This document shows positions 11,799-23,100 of a DNA stretch of 64,000 bases, piece after piece. A program made the position numbers and the translations under genes. The DNA is from Carnegiea gigantea (lineage: Eukaryota; Streptophyta; Magnoliopsida; Caryophyllales; Cactaceae). Positions within the stretch are counted from its first letter, which is position 1. Each line of letters starts with the position of its first letter. The notes below the pieces were generated by a model. The model was not told the DNA's origin. It saw only the letters and a list, made by a program, of their open reading frames with translations, and made no database searches. The DNA lies in contig JAKOGI010000104.1 of the NCBI GenBank assembly GCA_029747015.1, positions 496,001-560,000 of the forward strand. The letters run 5' to 3'.

Positions 11799-14010
11799 GC
11801 TATGGAAAATTGGCACATAAATATGTCAGAACATCTGTTTAAATATCATTTTCAAATAGCTTAATTTACATTTATAATTTATTTGCAAACGAAGTAATAC
11901 AGAAGGGAAGTGAATCTACATCTTATGATCTAGGGGATGTATCAATGGCAAGTGATCTTCTGCCGGTGCCTACATCTAGGATGAAGTCCAACGTCTCAAA
12001 TTTAAGGCATAAATGCATCAAACTTGGATAGGGATATGTACTAGTACCTAGTGCTCTTACTCTAGATATAGTGAAGAACATCGGTGTGGATAAGAATTGA
12101 TGGTGTATTCGATCTTGAAGTGGAAACCGACAAGGAAGTGCCCCCTATTCTTCTCCCTTTTTTTGTGCCCCGGGGGGGGGGTGCTTCTCAATTTTCGTTC
12201 TTCGAAGTTGATTTGATTGTCCCTTCTCTGTTTTATCTCCACTGCCTGTTTATATGACCTCCTACATACTTTATCCTGTGTATTATGTTATCTTTCCTGG
12301 TTCTTAGGCTATTAACATTACTGCAGAATACTATGCATGTTTGTTTAAAGCTACTACCACTACTATGTTACGTGTTTAAAAATGTCTTCTAATAGGAGTT
12401 TGAGGCTGTCTAGCTTAACCATAACCTCAAATGAGAATCCCCTGTTAGCTTCATCTTTGTACCTTGGTGTATAATCATCTCTCACTCTCAGATCTCCTGG
12501 CACATATTTCCTTAAGTTTGTGTGTTTGATTATAGTGTGCTTCTGTCGATTATTGATCATTTTTTTTCTTCAAAGCTTATCTACTTCAGCTTATTTCCTT
12601 TACCTGCTTTCCTATTTGCATGTCTCCAATCTAATTGTATATGATTTAGCAGTCTGATAATTCCATGTGTTTTAACGCTTTGTTAGCATATTTCTCATGT
12701 ATTCTACCGTCCCTTATTTTAATGTCTTTCTCGAGGGTGTATTTTCAGATGCATATTGACTTTCTCAGTCCCTTGGTCAGCATATCCATGCTCGTCTTAT
12801 TTGGGTTGTCACTAATGTTCTTAACAAGGACTGGTGGTGGAAGTGTTCTGAATGCTGCATCATCCTGATACTATCTGGCAGTTGTCACATGCATGTTGAA
12901 TACCATATTGTAGATGTATTTCTTATCTATTCTCCCACCAAAAAGAAAACTGGTATACTGATATGGCCATATTTGATAAAATTGCTAGAATTAAATCTGT
13001 GAAGGCTTGCCCCTGTAGTTGATAGCGCTCAGGACACTAGTATAACAGCCTGATTGGCAACAGTAATATGTTTGATTAAAATTCAAGAATGTAAGCTTAT
13101 GTGAAGAAGACAAATGAATTGTATAATGCATTTGCTTCAAACATTTAACCTGTACCTTGTTGTATGAGTTAAAAATGCATTGAAAACGTTCAATCAGAAG
13201 TCAGAACACATCATGGTGTATGCATTGTGGTATTTGGTTATGGATGGTTTTCTGTGCCATTTGTCCCCCCCACCCCCAAAAAAAAGGCATACAGACCCTT
13301 ATCACATTGTCATGCACTTCCGCTTACAAGATAGCAAGTAATTTTAGAAGTGCATGCATTCTCATCTGGCAGAAATTCTTAACTTAAATATGTTCAAAAG
13401 AAAAACTATAAAAGGCTTATCTGTGACTGCTGATATTTTTTTCAATGGTTCCTGAATCCCGATTGGCAGATGAAGAACATATCTTTCATTTCAAAAGGAT
13501 GGACACCCAGTTAAACTTTCGACAAAATAAAAATAGTAAAAGGACCAATCAGAATAGATTTTAATAGTACTTTCTGTAGGTTGATAATGGACAGTTAGAT
13601 CAAAGTTGGATGTGCGACAAAACGTAGTAAATATATAGAATAAGATATCTTGCTTTAATTTTCCTCCCTATCGAAAAGTAACAAAGTTGGCTCTATTTAT
13701 TTGTTTAGCACATATCTGGAAAACAGGGATCCTTTTGGTAGCCATCAACTCATGTCACTAAACTGGGAAGATCTTAGTAGAAAAATGTTGCTGTATTAAT
13801 GTCCACATGTGGCTCTCTATGTTACATATAGCCAGACCTTACATTGGGGTTTGTGAACCTCAATCCTTAGTGATGTGTACTCCAAACATCTGCTTGTTTC
13901 ATTCTTCTCAAAGTTTCACGTGTAACTGATGCTTGAAATGAGCCAGTTTGGCAGAACTAAGCAATGATTAGATTGATTTTCAAGGTGATAGCAGAGTTGT
14001 TCGCAGACGA

Positions 14011-14018
14011 TGCATTTA
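14011..14018 (-). promoter_or_regulatory. L1 box upstream of HD-ZIP gene
   Basis: TGCATTTA is the reverse complement of TAAATGCA, the L1 box known as the binding site of class IV HD-ZIP proteins in epidermal promoters. It lies about 530 bases before the predicted ATG. The motif match is exact; function is inferred. Confidence 0.45.
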
Positions 14019-14142
14019 ATGCATTGTACCGGACTATAGTGCATCTTCTGCTAATGGCTAGTTGAGTTGCTGTCTTCATTCTTGATATTGTCCGTCCAAT
14101 AATTATTACCACCTCAGTGGTGTGTCTTTATCAATGACCAGC

Positions 14143-14150
14143 TAAATGTA
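14143..14150 (+). promoter_or_regulatory. L1 box upstream of HD-ZIP gene
   Basis: TAAATGTA is an exact match to the L1-box consensus TAAATG(C/T)A, about 400 bases before the predicted ATG. Together with the site at 14011-14018 it suggests epidermis-specific or self-family control, as known for other class IV HD-ZIP genes. Confidence 0.45.
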
Positions 14151-14545
14151 GATGTATAGAAGTCTTGTGCCAGACGTGTCTAGTGATGTTTCTGTTTCCC
14201 TACAAGGTGCAAAACTCTATAGGTACAACCCTGAGTGCTTCGTCTTTATATATTGTCTGCATTACTCTGCCAGAGGAAGAAACATCTCAACACATTAAAA
14301 TTATTGTCAGATTCTTCATATAAAGAATTATTTGTCAGATTCTACTGCTGCTGGTAGATCAAGTGATATCCAGATACAGGGAGTCAAAACAAATGCAAAG
14401 TCACAAGTTATTTTCCAGTGTGCCTTATGTGGAAGTTTAAGAACCACAGTTTATGTGAGCAGCTATATAAGCTTCATGAAAGAACAGGCAACTGCTGCGG
14501 GAATCATTCTATTCAATCACCTTCTGAACAACAATTGCTTGTCAG

Positions 14546-14657
14546 ATGGGAACTGGTGGTCAAAGTAGGTGCAGCAAGGAAGATGGAAGGCGTGATTCTC
14601 AAAATGGAAGAAAAGCTATCATAGGCATACATCTGAGCAGATTCAGCTCCTCGAAGA
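14546..14657 (+). CDS. HD-ZIP exon 1: N-terminus and start of homeodomain
   Basis: The ATG at 14546 opens a frame containing KEDGRRDSQNGRK, a segment typical just before class IV homeodomains. Immediately after it the homeodomain start SYHRHTSEQIQLLEE is found in the next frame, so one base has been lost in the A-run at about 14603-14607. The exon ends GAAGA at a GTAAGG donor; with exon 2 this gives ...LLEE-FYKEC. The alternative frame upstream has a TGA, so no other start rescues the homeodomain. Confidence 0.75.
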
Positions 14658-16012
14658 GTAAGGCAATTCTGTTCTTAAGACCTCTGAGTTTATATAGTCT
14701 CCACTTTCCCAGGATCTTCCTTTAAAATTTATAATCTTTTTGGGATAAATTGTTTTATGTGTTCCTTTTGTGTTTGAATCATTCTTCAGTGGGGTCCATG
14801 GGTTCTTGGAATTTGAGTTTGGTGATTTTGATATGTGTTTCTTTTGGATCAATGGTTTTTCATTAGTACTGGGTGTTATTGGTTGCATTGGGTTCCATTT
14901 TTTTCCCCCTCTTCCACAGCCTGAAGATGTCTCGGACTCTCAGCACTCTTCCTCCAACAGTTTTTCTTCACATAAAACAGCACAATGGAGCCTTCTTTTG
15001 TCTGTTCAGGTCGTTTGTCAAGTTTATGTACACTAAAAAGTAATCTCCGTTATTGTCTTTCATTGAAATAGGTATGCAGAATAGGTTCTATTTTGATCTG
15101 TGTATTTGACATCTGAAGTCTGTTATTCGGCATTTGAAGCGTAGAGAGAGGTTCTAAGTTGTTTCTTAACATTTCTTATCTGTTCTATGACCCCCACCCC
15201 CCTTCCAAAAAAACCCCAGTGCAAGAAATGAGAAATCGCTTCATGTTCAGGAAAATTTAATTTCTTGACCTCTCTCTCTCTCTCTCTGTCGGGGGAATGT
15301 TCCTCTCTTTTAGCATTCTCATTTATCTATTCATATTATTGGCTTTTTCCTGCTACGAATATTTCTGTAACTCGTATATTCATCCATTTTCCCTCCTTCA
15401 ATAGCCTATGTGATATCTCAATGGGGCTAAGGTTGCGTACATCCAGACCTTCCTGAACCTATGATCCATACCAGATCATTTGTTTAGTCTTCTGAAATTT
15501 ACTAATAGGCAAATGAGTTCTACGAAGCTGTTTAAGACCCTGTAGGTGTCACTATGATTTTCATTTCCTGATTTTTGTTAAATATAAAACCACTTCCTAG
15601 AAGTGACTCTGTGATTGCCAGTTTTTGGTTGCCATTTTCCAAATTAAGGATACTGGCAAAAGTGAATATAGTTTTAAGCTATCCAACTGTTGTGTCAAAA
15701 GTAAAACCAGAAAGTTTTCATTTTTTTAAATTACGGTAAAAATGCTGATCCCTCTTGGGCTTTACCTAGGGCTACCACAAGAGGCTGTGCCGGGCGTGAG
15801 AGACCTAGGACCTCCATGATGAGTAACATGTCATGCACTTGAGCTAAAGCTCATTTATTCATGAAGCTTATTTTCTCAGCCAAAACAAATATTCACCTTA
15901 GTTGATTAGTTTGAAAAGGGAAATGCATTATTGCCATTAGATGACATTCTTTCCGTTGTAGAAACGCCTGTGAAGACAGCGACAAATAATAGATAACGGT
16001 TACGTTTACGTT

Positions 16013-16032
16013 TACATTTACATTTACATTTA
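16013..16032 (-). repeat. Hexanucleotide repeat forming three overlapping L1 boxes
   Basis: TACATTTACATTTACATTTA contains three overlapping copies of TACATTTA (16013, 16019, 16025), each the reverse complement of the L1 box TAAATGTA. Two further units just upstream read GTTTAC instead of ATTTAC. It lies 133 bases before the homeobox exon 2. Confidence 0.6.
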
Positions 16033-16164
16033 ATTTATATATTTTATTGGGATCTGGAAGGCGTCCCCAAGCGTCTGCATGAAGCTTTCCCTTTTTCGCA
16101 TAGAATTATCATAAAGTTGGTGAGTCTTAGGGTACATTAAATGTTTTCAATTGAATCTAGACAG

Positions 16165-16284
16165 ATTCTATAAGGAGTGCCTGCATCCTGATGTAAACCT
16201 GCGGCGCCAGCTTGTTATTGAGTTGTGTCTGGAGCCTAGACAAGTAAATTTTGGTTTCTGAAGAACAAGAGGACCCCAATCAAG
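16165..16284 (+). CDS. HD-ZIP exon 2: homeodomain helices 2-3, with lesions
   Basis: After the acceptor CTAGACAG the frame reads FYKECLHPDVNLRRQL and then LCLEPRQVNF, matching homeodomain helices 1-3. Within helix 3 the family sequence WFQNKRT appears as WFLKNKRT. The simplest reading is one T missing from the T-run before the Trp codon (about 16251-16254) and TGA inserted inside the CAG codon of the conserved Gln. Read literally, the frame stops at a TGA near 16258. Loss of the Gln and a longer recognition helix should abolish normal DNA contact even if the frame were intact. Confidence 0.75.
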
Positions 16285-16392
16285 GTTGCCATTGTTCAGA
16301 AACGATAACCTGTCTTTGTGAAAGCCTGCTGTTTGTCCGATAAATTTGATCCGAAAATGGCTAATCATTCATGCATTCCCTTGTCTATCCAG

Positions 16393-16584
16393 ATGCGTAA
16401 AAAGCAGCCAGCCAACAATGTCCTGCGTTCCGAGAACGATAGAGTCCGACGTGAGAACATCGCTATCCAAGAAGTGCTGAAAAAGATGATCTGCCCATCT
16501 TGTGGAAGTCCACCCTTGGCGGAGGAGGAAAGTATGCAGAGTCTTGAGAAGCTGCGCCAAGAAAACCTAGAACTGAGACAGGAG
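16393..16584 (+). CDS. HD-ZIP exon 3: zipper-loop-zipper
   Basis: Sixty-four open codons encode the dimerisation region of class IV HD-ZIP proteins: heptad-type leucine/charged segments flank a loop with the conserved pair of cysteines (ICPSCGSPP). Recognisable blocks include NVLRSENDRVRRENIAIQE and QSLEKLRQENLELRQE. The exon begins with an ATG codon, and another in-frame ATG lies at 16357 in the intron. A truncated protein keeping dimerisation and START but lacking the homeodomain could therefore start here. Confidence 0.8.
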
Positions 16585-16719
16585 GTGATTCTTCATTTTG
16601 CAATTAAGTTTTTCCTTTAATAATTGTTACTTACCATATAAAAAATAGAAAAAAAAGGTAATGAAAAGGAAAAAAATTACGTTTTGATTTGTTTCCAATT
16701 GCTAGTTTGTTGGGATTTC

Positions 16720-16721
<2 letters not shown>

Positions 16722-16789
<68 letters not shown>
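16722..16789. repeat. TA microsatellite in HD-ZIP intron 3
   Basis: Uninterrupted (TA)n of about 34 units between exons 3 and 4. Confidence 0.95.
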
Positions 16790-16791
<2 letters not shown>

Positions 16792-17705
16792 TGACTGTAG
16801 ATTGGATGCAGTTGTTTGTGATTGCTGAGCTTTTTTTCTACTTTTTCGTGTTGGTTGCATATAGCTCTACAACATAAGAGAAGAAAGGTCAGAAAAAATT
16901 TCGAACTCATTTGGTTTGGGGTAGGTTGATGGTGACTCATGAGTCTCAATTTGTAAGGGCATAGTTATATCCTTTTGTTGTTCACTTCAAATAAATGTTT
17001 CTGAACTTATTTGAAGGTTGAACTTGTTTTCGTCCCTCCCATTTTCTTTCAAGCCCCAAAAAAAGGGTATATCAGTAATCTATGAAAAGTTTCAGTCTCT
17101 AGTCTGGGTTACCAGTCATATTATAGTGCCAACTGAACTGACCGAAAACAGGTTGAAGCGATAATGGATTAGAGGCTGATGACACATTCGGGCATCATAC
17201 ATCAGGGATGATTATGTAAATATTTGCTCAAAATCTCAGCCGTCAAATTCCAGCCAATCCAGAGTGATTCCGCTAGCTGACTTGTATGTTTGTTTTTCCA
17301 ATGATTCATGTGAAGCTTACCCCTTCCAAATGCCATTCCTGTCAAATGACCAGCAAGGAACTTTTTCCGAATGAAGGAACAAAAGGAATTCATTCATTGC
17401 CAAAGATGAAAGAAAACTTGGTTTCACGCTGTTCAAACCCAAAAGAAAAATGGAACAGTTGCGCTTACTTATAGGAGACAACCTGCTTAAACCCTTGTTC
17501 TTCCACTTATTTGGGAATGTCAATGGGTCTTGCATGCTCATAAAGTTGCATTGATGCATGTTCTAGTAAGATAGCATAGATGAGTTGTAAAGAGTTCATT
17601 TAGGAAACCAAGTGTGGGACAGCAGTTGCAAAATTTTCCCGCCCTTGATTTGCAATCTAGTTTCTCTGAGATATCTTTTATTTTTACTGCTTGTATCTTG
17701 TGCAG

Positions 17706-20028
17706 TTTGACAGGGTGTCCACTGTTCTTGCCAATTACATGGGTAGACAAGGATCAGCATTTGACAAACCTAATGCAAGTGGTGCTGGACAAGGAAGTGG
17801 AAACCCTATCTTCCGGGTTGATTCTCTAATTGACGACATCAATACTGATGAGTTTTGCCTGGCTTACCCAATGGAGGCGAATCCTGAGACAACTGGGATT
17901 GCTAATAATGCTATGCGTGAGCTGATTAAGCTTTTGAGAATGGATGAGCCTCTTTGGATCAAGTCCTCAGTAGATGATCACCTCGTACTTGATCATGAAA
18001 GCTATAAGAAGATTATTCCCCAGTCTGCAGGACCGAGATTTCTTAGATCAAGGAGAGAATCCTCAAAAGATACTGGAGTGGTTAACATGGATGCAAGATT
18101 GCTGGTGGACCTCTATCTAGACAGAGTTAGCTCTTAAAATCATCTGTTAGATTTTCTTATGCATCTCAGAGTCAAAAGTAACGTATTTTTTCCTTGTATG
18201 AGTTTAAACGTACTTCTGATTTACAGGATGAATGGGTTCACCATTTTCCTACAGCAGTTTCCAGAGCGAGGACTATCCGTGTACTAGCAGCTGGATATTC
18301 AGGGACCCGAAGCGGCTCCTTGCAGCTGGTAATTTGCATCTAGTCAATAGCATTGATTCCTTGGAAGAAACTCTGGAAAATTCTTAACTAGGTCTAGGGG
18401 AATTGATGCAGGTATATGAACAAATGCATATTCTTTCACCACTTATCCAGCCACAAGAATTCTGTGTTCTTCGTTATTGTCAGCAAATTGAGACAGGGAT
18501 ATGGGTTATAGCAGATGTTTCCTGTGATCTTATAGACAATTGTGCTGTTTCCCGCACCAGCTGTTGGAAGCATCCGTCTGGCTTTATGATCAAGTACATG
18601 TCCAATGGACGGTCCAAGGTGACATGTTTTCTGATTTTTATTTTGAACGAATGATGCTTGGTGCAGCCTACGGATAAACCATAGTGAAATTTTCACATAA
18701 TAATCTTCTTGGATCATTTCTTCATGTTTGTCGACATTGATTTTGACTTTCTAGTTTCACTTAAGCATGTCTTACAATATAAACTGGTTACTGTAACTGA
18801 TTGCATTCGCTTATCTGTGTCCTCAGTCATTTTTTATGGTTCTTTCAATCAAGGATTCAAAAATACGATTTCAGTCATGGTTATGGTAATGGTTCTAGTG
18901 TGGCAATCGATTGTGGTTGTAGCAGTGAAAAGACGGTTTGTTCAGCTCCAAAAGCTTTCTGACGCTGCCGTTTCATTGTGGAACAACCCCATTTTGAATC
19001 CATGCTTTCAATGGCCTGGACTTTTCCTGGGTGGTACCAAATTTGTTAGAAGAGCATTGTTTGGTTGGCATTGTCCCTTTAGGTAAAGTAGTTGAGTTGA
19101 ACGGTATTATTTAGAAATTAGTCTTTGCTCGACCTCTTGGCAGCAAGGGTTCTTGGGGGTTCGCCTGAGAGCGTGGCCTAGTGGTGGTTCGAATGTGCGA
19201 GGAAACAGTCGATTGGAGGAGGCTTTCGCATGGTAGAGGTAGTTGAATCAGAGGGGTGGGGGGGGGGGGGGGAGGTGATGTAGCATATAATGGGCCATTA
19301 GACTACAATGTAAGGGTTAAAATTAGCATTTTTCATGCCCCACCTGACAACTCATGGGTACCAATTTGTTAAATTGCGTCAAGTTCCAAATTCATGCTTC
19401 AGAGTCCTACCCTATCTCCCCACCGATTTGTAGGTTTTTTTTTTTTTGTTTTTTTTTGGGGGGGGGGGGTCACCTCTCTGATGTACCAATCTTATCATCC
19501 AATTGTGAAGAGGGTATTCCTATTGGACCATATAATAAAACCTATCAGTTCATGTGACTTACAGAAAAATTAGGCAGAGCTTAATGAGACAGCTTTAGAA
19601 TACTAATACTGAAGCTGAAAGATTTGGACTTTTCCCCCTCTTTAAACCATCCAAAATGTGGACCAACCATTCTTATCAATATAGTTGTTATGGACCAACA
19701 AAGTACGTAACAGATTATGTGATGCACTTCTCCTCTATAGTAATTGAGAACATCTTTTATAATGCTTTCCCTTGCTTGATCTCCTGCGACAGAGTGCTGA
19801 GATCTTTCATGGTGGATTCTATATTTATCACCATTCTAATTTGACAGGTAACATGCGTAGAACATGTAGAAATCGATGACGGCTTCCTGATTCATCCTAC
19901 ACATGAAGATCTAGTAAAAAGTTCTTTCAGATTAGGTGCCAAAAGATGGCTAATGACACTACAGAAAACATGTGAACGTTATTTTTATATGTCTGAGCGT
20001 GGCACACCTGGTTGTGAGCTTGGAGGAG
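17706..20028 (+). CDS. HD-ZIP exons 4-7: START domain
   Basis: Exons 17706-18125, 18227-18328, 18412-18618 and 19848-20028 are all open and in phase. They encode a linker (FDRVSTVLANYMG) and a START lipid/sterol-binding domain with family landmarks: AMRELIKLLRMDEPLWIK, LVDLYLDRDEWVHHFP, FCVLRYCQQIETGIWVIADV and GAKRWLMTLQKTCER. The usual KVTWVEHVE appears as KVTCVEHVE, a Trp to Cys change. In this family START is thought to bind lipid and modulate protein stability or activity. Introns of 83-1229 bases separate the exons; the largest (18619-19847) contains G-runs but no recognised element. Confidence 0.85.
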
Positions 20029-20130
20029 GTTTTAATTCTTGACTTATATTATCTTGCATCTTTCTATTCTTTTGTTTATTTTATTCCTTCACTGTCCCTC
20101 AATCTTTTGAAGTGAATATGTTGTTTGCAG

Positions 20131-23100
20131 GAAGGAGAAGCATGGTAATGCTTGCTTTTAGGATGGTCAGGAGTTACTGTTCTGTCTTCAGCTGCTTGAG
20201 TACTACAGATTTGCAACAGTTGTCTCAGCTGTCAAGAAATGGTGTGCAAATTGCACTTCGCAAGAGTACATGTCCTGGTCAACCAATTGGTATAGTTATC
20301 TTGGCTGCTTGCACATTTTGGGTGCCAGCAAGCCCTCTCAGAATCTCAAAGTACTTGAGCGACCACAAAATTCGGTCTCAGGTGTGACTTGTTTTCTTTG
20401 TGTCTTCACTAGCTGTCTGTTGTCCTTGAAAAAGATTCCATGTTCTGTCTTCCTTGGGACTATTGTTGATTGGATTTTTTTTGTTTCAATTGCTACTTTC
20501 TTTTTTTTGGGGGGGGGGGGGGGGGGGCCGGAGGGGAAGAGGAGAGAGAACTTGTAGTTTGCATATAACAGTATGCCAAATTTTGTGATTGTTTGCTGGA
20601 AAAATGGTAACCCTTTAAATTTAGGTTTGGATTTGATTACATTGAGAGTTTGAAAACGAAAGTACACTTGCTTCATGATTTTGAAGCCTAACAAGTTCAA
20701 TGATAAATTGGCCACAATAGAAGTTCTATAGCTGTTTATTTGTTATTACTTAATAATCATGAGAGAAATGTTAGCCACAAGAGTTTTCAGCACCTTTTGA
20801 CTTTGTTTTTTGATGCCTGCTAGTGGGATGTTCTCTGCTATGGAAATCATGTGTTCGAGATCACGAGGATACCAACTGGAAGACATTCAGTGAATCATAT
20901 ATCTGTTTTGCAGGTATTGTAATTCCCTATTCGTGTCTCCCTGAGTACTTGCCGGATGACTGTTGAGAACTGCCCTCATAACAGAACATTGGTAACTAAC
21001 TCATGCTTTGTACTCAGAAGCGAATGTTTAACCCTTTTGTTTAATCTTTTTCATTTTATCTTTTTGGGTGTAAATTAGCAGTGACTGCCATAATGCATAG
21101 ATCTGCCTGTCACCTAAACATTATGTTTTGGACAAAAACTTGGAAAAATTAAATCCCATAAAGTTGTCTTTTCCAGCCGAGTGGTCTATGACACTAGGCA
21201 TTGCAATCATGCCATTAGGCTCCTCCAGACTCCCACTCCCTCCCAAACCCAAATTTGTGTTAAGTATGGAGCTGGATGGATGACTTTTAAAGTAATTTCT
21301 AGGCCAACTGTTTTTGTTGGGAAAAAAAAAAGTATCAGAAATCCTCTACATGCCCCTCTTCCCCCAAAATCAGAAATCCTCAACCTCCCACCAGCACACA
21401 TGCCTCCAAAAAAAGGGAAAAAAGGAAAAGGGCTGCATCTCATTTCATTTTCATATTCCAACTGTCCTTCAGTATGTCTTAACCTGGTTTGCATCAAGCA
21501 CTGGTCTGGTTACCTCTGTTGTTTTTCTAGGACCCAAATATGAAATGTTCCTTGTTAGAAGTTTCATTCTGCTGATTGACAAATTATCCCAATGCTATTG
21601 TTGGACGCCCCCCCCCCCCCCCAAAAAAAAAAAAAGAAAGAAAAAACACACAAAAAGAGCCACCACCACCAAAACCAGAAAAGGAAAGCGAAGCAAAGAA
21701 AAGAGATCTCCTCAGAAAAACACAGATTCATGCACGCGTTTATGAGCCTTTATTGGCGAATAATGCTTCACTTGTTAGGAAATTTTAATAATAAAATTCA
21801 AGCGATAATACTTGCGGAAGCGTGATAAAGAATGTAAATATTCGAGAATATTAAAACCTGATCAATAACAAAATGATAGGCACAAGATTTTTACGTGAAA
21901 ACCCAAATCGGGAGAAAATCACGGGCGGCAACGACGACACAAAGATCTACTATAATAGAAGTGAGTACAAAACGATCTCAAAAGTGAGTCAAAAGAGATC
22001 GATACAAAAGAGAGATAAAGATCTCAAAGTCAACGCCCAAGGAAGAGATCTGTTACAAAGAAAATCTCTCAATACTCTCACTCAAGAAATGTGGAATAAC
22101 AGAGGCTACCATGACTCACAAACCCTTCATAAAATGGTCATGAGAGGGATGTGCCTAAAGGCACTTTTGAATGCCAAAACGCCTTAAAATGGCCATATTA
22201 TGGTGAGACAATTGCCACACCAAATGCCTACTAAAGGTGCCCAATATATAGGATGCCAAAATTGAAACTCCCATAGTAAAGGAGAAGGAGGCCAAGGGTT
22301 GAAGCATTGTTCAACAATAAAGGCTCATAAAAGGGTGCATGAATGTTGAGTTTATACTCTTAAACCATCCACATAAAAACCCATAAAAGAAGCCATTAAC
22401 TTGCAGCCATGATGCTTGAGAGTAATAGCTAGCATTCACCAAAAACCGTTACAATAAAATGGAGCACATGAAGAGTTGCCCACATGCCACGGTCCGTGAC
22501 CCTTGCCACGATCTGACCGTGGAGTAGTCTGGAATGCAAGCAGTCAAACACAGCACACGATGGTATGCTTAACCATTGAACAACGGGCTGGTTTCTTTTC
22601 CTTTTAGGTGAATCACAACAACACCACATGAAATGAATTTTGGGCCAACATACACCCAACAAACTCCTCCTTGGGCCAAAATTCTGGAAATAGGCAAGAA
22701 CGGCAAAACTGATCTTGTACATAGACTTCTCAATATCGACGGAGAACATCCTGCATGAAATGCTCGAAAACCGGGTCGGATGAAGATTGGGCTCTGATAC
22801 CACTTGTTAGGAAATTTTATTATTAAAATTTTCTAACAGCTTTTGCCAACATTAATTAGGGATTGACCTGCATTCATCTTAACCAAAAGGCCATCCTCGC
22901 CCTAGCTTCGGATGTAAAGGTATGCCTGTACATGGCCTTTCGGTTCGAACGAATATTGTTTCTTGTCAGTTCTGAGCAAAATTTTTATCCATGAACATAG
23001 TATACTCTTAAATTTCTACAGAAATCGTGCTTACGAAACAAAGGTAGTTGCAATTGTCCCGATTAGAATATTGTCTTTGCAGTTGATTATCTTAACTGAG

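Larger units (their letters stand above)
8848..14545. other. Long gene-poor region upstream of the HD-ZIP gene
   Basis: No convincing coding region was found in these 5.7 kb. They contain AT-rich unique DNA, a GA-rich tract (11283-11352), a TG microsatellite (11722-11780), several C-run/A-run tracts (about 11461-11480 and 13264-13286) and short open frames without family resemblance. The last 550 bases before 14546 presumably hold the promoter and 5' leader of the HD-ZIP gene. An untranslated first exon is possible but could not be placed. Confidence 0.5.

Noticed and set aside
16100..16164. Continuous homeobox reading upstream of exon 2
   Set aside because: The sequence before the CTAGACAG acceptor only weakly resembles helix 1. 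The true helix 1 segment SYHRHTSEQIQLLEE was found in exon 1 at about 14608-14657 with a matching donor.
18709..19086. 125-codon open frame in HD-ZIP intron 6
   Set aside because: It matches no family I know, lies within an intron with good splice sites, and the START exons on both sides join without it.
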